A stretch of DNA of 5,687 bases from Elusimicrobiota bacterium. Lineage in GTDB: Bacteria > CG03 > SLGR01 > PWQF01. The notes beneath the pieces were generated by a model, which did no database searches, had not been told where the DNA came from, and worked only from the letters and a program-made list of their open reading frames with translations. Position 1 is the first letter of the stretch. Each line of letters starts with the position of its first letter. The translations under genes were made by a program, and so were the position numbers. Positions 1-5,530 of this stretch are shown here, one piece after another. The stretch lies in NCBI GenBank assembly GCA_003556865.1, contig PWQF01000093.1:1-5687 (forward strand), given 5' to 3'.

Positions 1-1
1 A

Positions 2-661
2 GCGGGAATAGCCCTGGGGCTGCCTGTTATGATCACGGCTGTTTTAGCGGCAGCGGCTGCTTCTCTTTTAAAAAGCATTAACCCCCGCAGTAATAATAAT
101 CATTATGCCCTGATGATTATTGCAGGGTGGTCCGGGGCTGTGATACTTGCAGCCAACACATATCACGGGGAAGTGGCCGGTGAAACTTTTTTAAGGGGAC
201 AGCTATATTTTACCCATACGGGCCATTTAATAGGAGCCGTTTTTCTGGCCGGCCTGATACTGGGTATGGTTAAATGGCTCTCCCCCCGCCTGCTTACAGA
301 AAGATTTTTTCCGGATTATTATTCCGCAAATAATATTTCTGCAGGCAAACACCGGCTGCTCTTTTCGGCTTTTGTAATATTTTCTGTGGTCCTGGGTACG
401 GTTTCCATGGGCGCTTTTCCTGCTTTTGCCATGTTTTTTGTTCCATCCTGGGTGGGGTTTGTAATAGTTGAGGGTTGGAAGAGGTCGCTTATTGCAACTG
501 TTATAATTGGGGTCCTGGCCTATTTAATATCATTTACTGCCGCAGTACTGGGAGATCAGCCCTTCGGCCCTTTACTTATGGCCGTTCTGGCAGCATTTTC
601 ACTGCTGAGGCCTCTGGGGAGATACCTTAAGTGCAGAAGTTCTGCAAAGATTAGAGATTGA
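2..661 (+). CDS. Metal-type (ABC-3 family) ABC transporter permease, 5' truncated
   Basis: Membrane permease, probably the transmembrane subunit of an ABC importer of the zinc/manganese (ZnuB/TroC-like) ABC-3 class. The frame is open to the left edge, so the Met at 29 is probably internal and the N-terminal half is missing. Numbering from that Met, hydrophobic segments lie at about 2-14, 26-42, 62-84, 109-145 (possibly two), 152-175 and 178-195. The order matches the second half of ABC-3 permeases: a GETFLRGQLYF stretch where the family has its LFGD(L/I)LAV element, a long helix, a polar loop (about 86-108), a helix leading into a Pro-containing turn (AMFFVPSWVGF, 134-144), and two closing helices split by GDQPFGP (family: DxPxGP). 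The assignment comes from this remembered pattern, not a search. The sequence is divergent and the substrate cannot be read. The ATPase and binding-protein genes would lie upstream, outside the window. The last 11 bp overlap the 3' end of the opposing GH39 gene. Confidence 0.68.
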   Translation, partial: AGIALGLPVMITAVLAAAAASLLKSINPRSNNNHYALMIIAGWSGAVILAANTYHGEVAGETFLRGQLYFTHTGHLIGAVFLAGLILGMVKWLSPRLLTERFFPDYYSANNISAGKHRLLFSAFVIFSVVLGTVSMGAFPAFAMFFVPSWVGFVIVEGWKRSLIATVIIGVLAYLISFTAAVLGDQPFGPLLMAVLAAFSLLRPLGRYLKCRSSAKIRD

Positions 662-2069
662 TTTTAAATTCTAATAAAAGAGCTGAGTGAGCTTTAAGAG
701 TAAACTTAAAAACAGAATTACCTGATTTAACTGAAGGCTGAATTGTTTCCGACTTCATTTTTGAGTTTTCAGTAATTTTTTCTTTTTGATTTTCCGTTAA
801 GTTTCCCGGCCGCCCTATTTTTTCCCAGACTCTTTTAGGGTTGGTGGTTTGAGAGTCTATTCTTAAAATATTGCCCGTGCCTTTATAATTTCCTTTTAAG
901 TTAACTTCAATTATTTCATCTTCTATTTTTCCTGAGGGAACCTGGTGATTACATATTATTAATTGAAAAGTCTCTTTTTTAATGAAGGCTCCAGCCTGGC
1001 AGGTGGGGGAAAAAGAAGTTTCTATATCCACACTTTTCTCCCCCAGCATGGAGAGCATCTGAAAAGCCCGGTAAGAAGGTTTGGGGATGCCTTCCTTGGT
1101 AAGAAGTCCGAAACCCCCGTGAAAAGGAGTTTTCGGAAAGCCGGTCTCTTCAAAAATATCGGAGAAGGTCCAGAAAGAATAAATAGGGACAAGGCCCCCT
1201 GCATCAAGAACGGTTTTTATTATAAATGGAGCCATATATATTTCATCATGATAATGGTCTCTTGCTCCCGGAGAGCTGTTCCATTCTGTGTAAAAGAGAG
1301 GATACCTTCCGGCCTCTTCTTTTGCTTTTAATGTCATTTCCTTAAGCACTCCTCTTTTTACAGACATAATTTCCTCTTCCAGGTCTTTTTCAAACCCAAG
1401 GGCAGTATCGGTAGGGTAATGGTGAGTCGAGATAAAGTCAAAAGGAACTTTTTCTTTCCGGCAGAAACTAATAAATTCAGGTATCCACTCGTTTTTTGCA
1501 GTAGCCGGGCCGCCTACTCTTATATGTTTATTTAGGGATTTTAAGGCTTCAGCGGCTTCCCGGTAAAGATAAAAGTAATCAGTCATATTTCCGCTCCAGA
1601 AATCTTTTAAGTTAGGTTCATTCCAAATCTCAAAAAACCATTCTCTCACCCTTGCTTTACCGTATCTTTTTAAGAGAAAAAGAGTAAATTCCCGGACTGC
1701 TTCTTTCCACCGGGTTAGGTCTTTAGGTGGAGTTATGTTTCCCTTGTAGGTGAAGACGGTTTTTTTTCCTGACGCTAGGGAGGAGGGCATAAAACTCAGT
1801 TCCACGAACGGCTCCATTCCTGTCTCCAGTATGCTGTCATAAAGGCGCCCTATATTTTTAAAATCCAGCTTTTCTCCGCCGCCGGTCATCTGGTCGTTTA
1901 GAATTCCGTGAAAACGGACCCGCTTAAAACCCGCCTCATCCCGGATTTTTCCCAGCTGTTCTCTCCAGTCTCTTCGCAGGCCCAGAAAGGCATGGCCGCT
2001 TCCTATGGATTCTTTGAAAAAATGAGGAAATTTATTAGCTGATAAAGCCGCCTTCACATATATTTTCAT
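651..2069 (-). CDS. GH39 beta-xylosidase-like glycoside hydrolase
   Basis: Retaining glycoside hydrolase of family 39, most like bacterial beta-xylosidase XynB, which removes xylose from the non-reducing end of xylo-oligosaccharides. The 472 residues are slightly shorter than the roughly 500 usual for XynB. A (beta/alpha)8 barrel fills about 15-345. WFFEIWNEPNL (144-154) carries the acid/base Glu151, and YTEWNSS (260-266) carries the nucleophile Glu262, 111 residues apart as expected. Other family blocks are EPFVELSFMPSSLASG (86-101), KGNITPPKD (109-117), SFWTFSDIFEE (298-308) and FHGGFGL (316-322). A C-terminal beta-domain contains IDSQTTNPKRVWEKIGRP (404-421), the family's ID..H.NP..W..MG.P block. 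There is no signal peptide, so it should act in the cytoplasm on imported oligosaccharides. The start is supported by AGGA six bases upstream and a promoter about 50 bp away. The loop after HGILND (54-59) is shorter than in XynB, so the exact substrate is open. It is transcribed divergently from the GH65 gene. Confidence 0.9.
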   Translation of the reverse strand: MKIYVKAALSANKFPHFFKESIGSGHAFLGLRRDWREQLGKIRDEAGFKRVRFHGILNDQMTGGGEKLDFKNIGRLYDSILETGMEPFVELSFMPSSLASGKKTVFTYKGNITPPKDLTRWKEAVREFTLFLLKRYGKARVREWFFEIWNEPNLKDFWSGNMTDYFYLYREAAEALKSLNKHIRVGGPATAKNEWIPEFISFCRKEKVPFDFISTHHYPTDTALGFEKDLEEEIMSVKRGVLKEMTLKAKEEAGRYPLFYTEWNSSPGARDHYHDEIYMAPFIIKTVLDAGGLVPIYSFWTFSDIFEETGFPKTPFHGGFGLLTKEGIPKPSYRAFQMLSMLGEKSVDIETSFSPTCQAGAFIKKETFQLIICNHQVPSGKIEDEIIEVNLKGNYKGTGNILRIDSQTTNPKRVWEKIGRPGNLTENQKEKITENSKMKSETIQPSVKSGNSVFKFTLKAHSALLLEFKINL

Positions 2070-2117
2070 AACATATCCTATATTAGCTCTTTCTTTAATC
2101 TCACTCAGCGCCAGTAG

Positions 2118-2145
2118 TTATTATATACCAGTTTTATTATAATAA
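2118..2145. repeat. 8-bp inverted repeat over the GH39 promoter
   Basis: TTATTATA (2118-2125) and TATAATAA (2138-2145) are perfect inverted copies separated by 12 bp. One arm covers the GH39 -10 element and the other abuts its -35. It could be an operator for a repressor. The arms contain only A and T, so chance occurrence is a real alternative. Confidence 0.35.
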
Positions 2146-2150
2146 GTCAC
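2120..2150 (-). promoter_or_regulatory. Predicted promoter of the GH39 gene
   Basis: Read on the minus strand, a -35-like GTGACT (2150-2145) is followed after 17 bp by TATATA (2127-2122), which runs on into TATAAT (2125-2120). An upstream TGG gives an extended -10 form (TGGTATATAAT). Transcription would start near 2114, leaving a leader of about 45 nt before the ATG at 2069. The -35 matches the consensus at only four of six positions. Prediction by eye. Confidence 0.55.
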
Positions 2151-2182
2151 GTTCCGGGTTTTCACACTTTTTAAAGGAAATT

Positions 2183-2208
2183 TTTAACTGTTGTTAAAGA
2201 AATAACAA
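2183..2208. repeat. Overlapping inverted repeats at the GH65 -35 region (candidate operator)
   Basis: Two perfect 6-bp inverted repeats share sequence here. TTTAAC (2183-2188) pairs with GTTAAA (2193-2198) across 4 bp, and TTGTTA (2191-2196) pairs with TAACAA (2203-2208) across 6 bp. Both cover or flank the -35 hexamer of the GH65 promoter, where a bound repressor would block RNA polymerase. No regulator gene for sugar use is visible nearby, so the binding protein is unknown. Confidence 0.45.
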
Positions 2209-2219
2209 AATGCTATAAT
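2191..2219 (+). promoter_or_regulatory. Predicted promoter of the GH65-CBS gene
   Basis: TTGTTA (2191-2196, four of six matches to TTGACA) is followed after exactly 17 bp by a perfect TATAAT (2214-2219). TG one base before the hexamer makes it an extended -10 (TGCTATAAT). Transcription would begin around 2226, giving a leader of about 68 nt before the ATG at 2294. No leader structure resembling a riboswitch was seen. This is the best sigma-70-type promoter in the window. Confidence 0.75.
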
Positions 2220-2293
2220 CGCATCCATAAACTTATTTTTTAGTTTTTCAGGTAAATTTTAACAGGGATATTATAAAGGAAAAAAGAGAAGAA

Positions 2294-4984
2294 ATGGTTA
2301 ATTTTTTAGATAAGTACAGCTGCAGGGATAAGAGTTTTCAATTAAGTGAAACCCTGGCTGATAAAAAAAATCAGAACGTCAATGAATCCAAATTCACGCT
2401 GGGCAACGGTTTTATCGGATCCAGGGGAATATATGAGGAGAACCCCTACGGAGCTATACCCGGAACCTATATACCGGGCATATTCGACCAGTCCGGAGCC
2501 CAGGTGGAGGAGAGGGTTAACCTGCCAAATCCAGTACATTTCATAATTGCGGCCGAGGGGGAAAAGTTTGATATTTTTGCCATGAAAACCCTGTCTCATA
2601 GAAGGATCCTGGATATGAAAAAGGGCGCGCTTATAAGAAGAACCTTATTTAAAGATGCCAGGGGAAGGGAATTTATTTACCAGTCCATTAGATTTTTCAG
2701 TATGGATAACCCCCACATAGGGGTAATGAGAGTATCCCTTAAGCTTATAAAGGGCTCGGCATCGCTTACGGCTGTAGATGATATTGACGATTCCGTATAT
2801 AATGCCGGGGGGCTTATGATGGCCAAAAAACGCCATTTTAATACTGTAAAGGCAGATAAGAAAGGAAATTTAAATTATATATCCTTTAAGACCAACTCTT
2901 ACGGACACCTGATATCATTTGGCGACAGCCTTAAAATTAAAAAGGGGCAGCAGGAAAAAATTTTAAAAGAAAGAATTTATGATTTTAAATTAAATGGCGG
3001 GGAAGAGATTACTTTTACAAAAATATTCTGTATAAAGACTTCTCTTGATTACAGTTCCAAATCCCTTAAGCGGGAGACCTTTAGGGACCTGAATTCGGCC
3101 CTGGATGAGGGGTTTAACCCGCTGTTTAAGGACCACTCCCGGGCTTTTGAAAAAAAATGGGAGGCAGCTGATGTTTTAATAAAAGGCGACAGCCACTCCC
3201 AGGCAGCCCTGCGATTTAATATTTACCATATGCTTATATCCGCTTCTGAAAAATACGGGCGTTACAGCATCGGTGCCAAGACCTTAAGCGGGGAGGGATA
3301 CCGGGGGCATATATTCTGGGATACAGAAATATACCTTATTCCCTTTTATATTTTTACGGAACCGGCTGTAGCCAGGGAGCTGCTGCTGCTGAGATATAAT
3401 ACGCTGGCGGAAGCTAAAAAAATAGCAAAGTCCAGGGGTTTCAGAGGGGCCATGTTTCCCTGGGAGTCTACAGTTAAGGGTTCAGAAGAGACCCCCCGAT
3501 ATGCCAAGGGGCTTGACGGTTCAATTGCCCAGGTTTTTACTCAGGACTATGAGCATCATATAACTGCCGATATAGCCTTCGGCGTCAGTTATTACTGCCA
3601 GGTTACCGGCGACCGGGATTTTATGCTTAGGTATGGAGCGGAGATAATACTGCAGACTGCAAGATTCTGGGCCAGCAGGGTGGAAAAGAAGGGCAGGAAT
3701 TATCATATAAAAGGGGTAATAGGTCCGGATGAGTTTCATGTAAATGTGGATGATAACGCCTTTACAAATTATATGGCATCCTGGAACTTAAAGAGGGCCT
3801 GGGAGCTTTGTATGGAGCTTAAGGACGAGGCTCTATTTAAAAAACTTAAAAAAAAGCTTAAGATCAGAAAAAATGAGCCAGAAAAATGGAAGTTTATTTC
3901 TTCACGAATAGTGCTTCTGAAATCAAAGAAATACGGTATAATAAAGCAGTTTAGCGGCTATCTCAGGAAAAAAGAAGTAAAAGTTGAAAGTTATGACCGC
4001 TATTTTATGCCTGAGGCCCCGAAGTATACGGAAGAGGTCGGCCTGGAGCCCACCCGCTTTATAAAACAGGCGGATGTAGTTCTTCTTTTCTGCCTCTTTC
4101 CTGATGATTTTTCAGATAGCGTTAAGAAAAAAAATTATGATTTTTACATAAATCGTACTCTCCATAAATCTTCTCTCTCTTTTTCCGCCCACGCAATAGT
4201 GGGTTCGCAAGTGGGGGACCGTTTCCGGGCTTTTAACTGTTTCTGGGCCGCGGCCAATATAGACATTATGAATGTAGCGGGCAATACCCGGGACGGGATT
4301 CATGCCGCAAACCTGGGGGGGGTATGGCAGTCGCTGGTTAAAGGTTTCGGCGGATTGAAAATCAGCAGCGAAGGTTTAAGTATTTATCCCCGCCTGCCGG
4401 GTAATTTTAATAAAATAAAATTTAAATTTTATTATTTATCTGATAGATACGAAACTGAAATTTCTCATAAGTTTCTGAAGTTAAAAGTTATTCCCCAAAA
4501 TTCTACGGACCGGAAGAGGAGAGAGTTAAAAGTTTTCGGCAAAAAAGAAAAGATCACGCCTTTCAGGAAGAAAACCTTTAAAGCAGCGGAGGAAAAGAAA
4601 ATGATTACAGCAAAAGAGATAATGAAAAAAGAAAATATGGTGACCGTCAGTGAAAATATGCCTGTTGTGCAGATAGGGCGCATAATATTAGAAAAGAAGG
4701 CTTCAAGCGCTCCTGTGGTCGATAAGGATAAGAGACTGAAGGGGATAATTTCTGAAATTAATATAATTGAGTCTACGGGGAAAGACAATTTTTCAGATTT
4801 AAAAGCAGTGGATATAATGAAAAAAAATGTAGTAACCGTAGATATTAACGACCCCCTTGAAGAGATAACAAAAACTTTTACTAAATATCCCTACCGCCGC
4901 CTCCCCGTTCTGGATGGAGAAGAAGTGAAAGGGGTAATAACCAGAAGGGATATAATTGCTGACTTTCTGGGCGGCTTCTACTGA
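2294..4984 (+). CDS. GH65 glycoside phosphorylase with C-terminal CBS-domain pair
   Basis: Inverting alpha-glucoside phosphorylase of family GH65 (maltose, trehalose and kojibiose phosphorylases): an alpha-glucoside plus phosphate gives beta-glucose-1-phosphate plus the acceptor. An N-terminal beta-sandwich spans about 10-265 (LGNGFIGSRG, 36-45; PGTYIPGIFD, 56-65). A linker leads to the (alpha/alpha)6 barrel, about 310-685, with GYRGHIFWDTEIY (335-347), MFPWEST (387-393), IGPDEFHVNVDDNAFTN (476-492; catalytic acid Glu480), IKQADVV (590-596) and GNTRDGIHAANLGG (663-676). A small C-terminal beta-domain ends near 735. A basic linker (735-769, about 14 Lys/Arg) joins two CBS motifs: 770-830 (AKEIMKK) and 837-896 (AVDIMKK, GVITRRD). 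Without the CBS part, about 770 residues is normal for GH65. No signal peptide, so cytoplasmic. The acceptor sugar cannot be read from these motifs. CBS pairs usually bind adenine nucleotides, so allosteric control is inferred. The start at 2294 leaves the GH65 N-terminus intact; its SD is weak (AAGGA 13 nt away, or GAGAAG very close). Confidence 0.92.
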   Translation: MVNFLDKYSCRDKSFQLSETLADKKNQNVNESKFTLGNGFIGSRGIYEENPYGAIPGTYIPGIFDQSGAQVEERVNLPNPVHFIIAAEGEKFDIFAMKTLSHRRILDMKKGALIRRTLFKDARGREFIYQSIRFFSMDNPHIGVMRVSLKLIKGSASLTAVDDIDDSVYNAGGLMMAKKRHFNTVKADKKGNLNYISFKTNSYGHLISFGDSLKIKKGQQEKILKERIYDFKLNGGEEITFTKIFCIKTSLDYSSKSLKRETFRDLNSALDEGFNPLFKDHSRAFEKKWEAADVLIKGDSHSQAALRFNIYHMLISASEKYGRYSIGAKTLSGEGYRGHIFWDTEIYLIPFYIFTEPAVARELLLLRYNTLAEAKKIAKSRGFRGAMFPWESTVKGSEETPRYAKGLDGSIAQVFTQDYEHHITADIAFGVSYYCQVTGDRDFMLRYGAEIILQTARFWASRVEKKGRNYHIKGVIGPDEFHVNVDDNAFTNYMASWNLKRAWELCMELKDEALFKKLKKKLKIRKNEPEKWKFISSRIVLLKSKKYGIIKQFSGYLRKKEVKVESYDRYFMPEAPKYTEEVGLEPTRFIKQADVVLLFCLFPDDFSDSVKKKNYDFYINRTLHKSSLSFSAHAIVGSQVGDRFRAFNCFWAAANIDIMNVAGNTRDGIHAANLGGVWQSLVKGFGGLKISSEGLSIYPRLPGNFNKIKFKFYYLSDRYETEISHKFLKLKVIPQNSTDRKRRELKVFGKKEKITPFRKKTFKAAEEKKMITAKEIMKKENMVTVSENMPVVQIGRIILEKKASSAPVVDKDKRLKGIISEINIIESTGKDNFSDLKAVDIMKKNVVTVDINDPLEEITKTFTKYPYRRLPVLDGEEVKGVITRRDIIADFLGGFY
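4588..4603 (+). promoter_or_regulatory. Internal Shine-Dalgarno and ATG at the start of the CBS module
   Basis: Inside the GH65-CBS frame, GGAGG (4588-4592) lies 8 bases before an in-frame ATG (4601), codon 770 of the fusion. Initiation here would give a 127-residue protein consisting of just the two CBS domains, beginning MITAKEIM, a typical opening for stand-alone CBS-pair proteins. This ribosome-binding site looks stronger than the one at the main start. Gly-rich or Glu-Glu codons can produce GGAGG by chance (here GCG GAG GAA), so use of the site is unproven. Confidence 0.5.
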
Positions 4985-5032
4985 TATAAATTTAATTCTT
5001 TTTTCCTGTCACACTATACCCGGGCTCTGGAC

Positions 5033-5060
5033 TTGAAAAAAATATTTTAATTGTTAAAAT
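5033..5060 (+). promoter_or_regulatory. Predicted promoter of the marR-like gene
   Basis: TTGAAA (5033-5038) and TAAAAT (5055-5060) are separated by 16 bp, each close to the sigma-70 consensus. The predicted start site, around 5066-5068, falls at the ATG at 5069, so the transcript would be leaderless or nearly so. This fits the absence of a Shine-Dalgarno there. The -10 lies inside the right arm of a palindrome. AT-richness makes the call tentative. Confidence 0.5.
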
Positions 5061-5064
5061 ATTT
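5040..5064. repeat. Perfect 11-bp inverted repeat, probable MarR-type operator
   Basis: AAATATTTTAA (5040-5050) and TTAAAATATTT (5054-5064) are exact inverted copies around a 3-bp centre, TTG. The 25-bp element covers the spacer and -10 of the predicted promoter and ends four bases before the regulator's ATG. MarR-family dimers commonly bind palindromes of this size at their own promoters. Autorepression relieved by a small ligand is therefore the natural reading. It has no G-C-rich stem, so it is not a terminator. Confidence 0.6.
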
Positions 5065-5068
5065 AATA

Positions 5069-5530
5069 ATGAAAACATTTAAAAATGAAAATTTTCTGGA
5101 AAGAGCCTTTGTGGCAGTTCCGCGTATGAAAAAGGCCCTGGCCTTCAGAATTTCCGGTGATATACTCAAGTATGATCTCTCCCTGGCGCATGCTCTTATC
5201 ATAAGGGAGATTTCCCGCCTGGAGGCTCCCAGTATGGGGGAGCTGGTGAAAAACCTTGATATTTCCTGCGCTATGATGACCCACTTTATTGATCAGCTCC
5301 AGGAGAAAAAGCTTGTCAAAAGAAAAAGGTCTGATTCCGACCGGCGGGTGGGTCACGTCATTCTCACAAAAAAAGGGAACGATATGCTCAGGCGGATACA
5401 GAATGCCCATACGGAAAATCTTAAGAAGCTTCTCTTAAAGTTTTCTCCCGGAGACAGGGAGGTTTTCATAGACTCCTTTGAAAAGCTCTACGAAATTATC
5501 ATAAAGTACGGAGAAATAGCAGATGAATAA
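5069..5530 (+). CDS. MarR-family transcriptional regulator
   Basis: A 153-residue winged helix-turn-helix regulator of the MarR family, usually a homodimeric repressor that leaves DNA when it binds a small phenolic or toxic ligand. An N-terminal dimerisation helix (about 7-33) is followed by LSLAHALIIREISR (37-50). The winged helix spans about 54-101: SMGELVKNLDIS (helix-turn), CAMMTHFIDQLQEKKLV (recognition helix and end), and a wing with the family's D-x-R/D-R-R pattern (SDSDRRV, 88-94) leading to VILTKKG. The C-terminal helices (about 103-150) complete the dimer interface. The ATG at 5069 is preferred over the in-frame TTG at 5051, because that TTG is the centre of the operator palindrome and would put translation ahead of the predicted transcription start. 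A shorter start at 5126 would delete the first dimer helix. The gene overlaps the downstream tolC-like gene by 8 nt, so it probably controls that operon as well as itself. Confidence 0.88.
   Translation: MKTFKNENFLERAFVAVPRMKKALAFRISGDILKYDLSLAHALIIREISRLEAPSMGELVKNLDISCAMMTHFIDQLQEKKLVKRKRSDSDRRVGHVILTKKGNDMLRRIQNAHTENLKKLLLKFSPGDREVFIDSFEKLYEIIIKYGEIADE
5510..5513 (+). promoter_or_regulatory. Ribosome binding site of the tolC-like gene
   Basis: GGAG lies within the end of the marR-like coding sequence, 9 bases before the ATG at 5523. It fixes the start of the short, truncated reading frame that follows. Confidence 0.6.

Noticed and set aside
677..697. AAAGAGCT...GAGCTTT partial hairpin near the permease/GH39 junction
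   Set aside because: The arms pair only imperfectly, no T-run follows, and it lies within the GH39 C-terminal coding sequence.
963..1331. 122-codon open frame on the plus strand opposite the GH39 gene
   Set aside because: It lies wholly antisense to a gene with clear GH39 catalytic motifs, and its translation has no recognisable domain or family pattern. It is a shadow frame.
2191..2198. TTGTTAAA shared between the GH65 promoter and the centre of the MarR palindrome (5051-5058)
   Set aside because: An eight-base AT-rich match is expected by chance at this composition, and the flanking arms of the two palindromes differ. This does not show that the MarR protein controls the sugar genes.
3850..3856. 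In-phase A-AAA-AAG slippery heptamer in the GH65 gene, as in dnaX frameshifting
   Set aside because: A -1 shift would meet a stop after one more codon (GCT TAA), cutting the catalytic barrel near residue 522. No stimulatory stem or upstream Shine-Dalgarno at the right spacing was evident. It is most simply a Lys-rich stretch.
4465..4788. 107-codon minus-strand frame opposite the GH65-CBS junction, with hydrophobic stretches
   Set aside because: The hydrophobicity comes from complementing Lys/Glu-rich (AAA, GAA) codons into Phe/Ser/Leu. The plus strand has clear CBS motifs, and no separate promoter or ribosome-binding site supports a minus-strand gene.
4985..5032. Possible terminator after the GH65-CBS gene (CCCGGG and a T-run nearby)
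   Set aside because: CCCGGG is a self-complementary hexamer without a loop, and the T-run (about 4998-5004) comes before it, not after. No stem followed by T-run was found.
5063..5410. 115-codon minus-strand frame opposite the MarR gene
   Set aside because: The plus strand carries a canonical winged-helix protein over the same bases; the reverse frame shows no domain.
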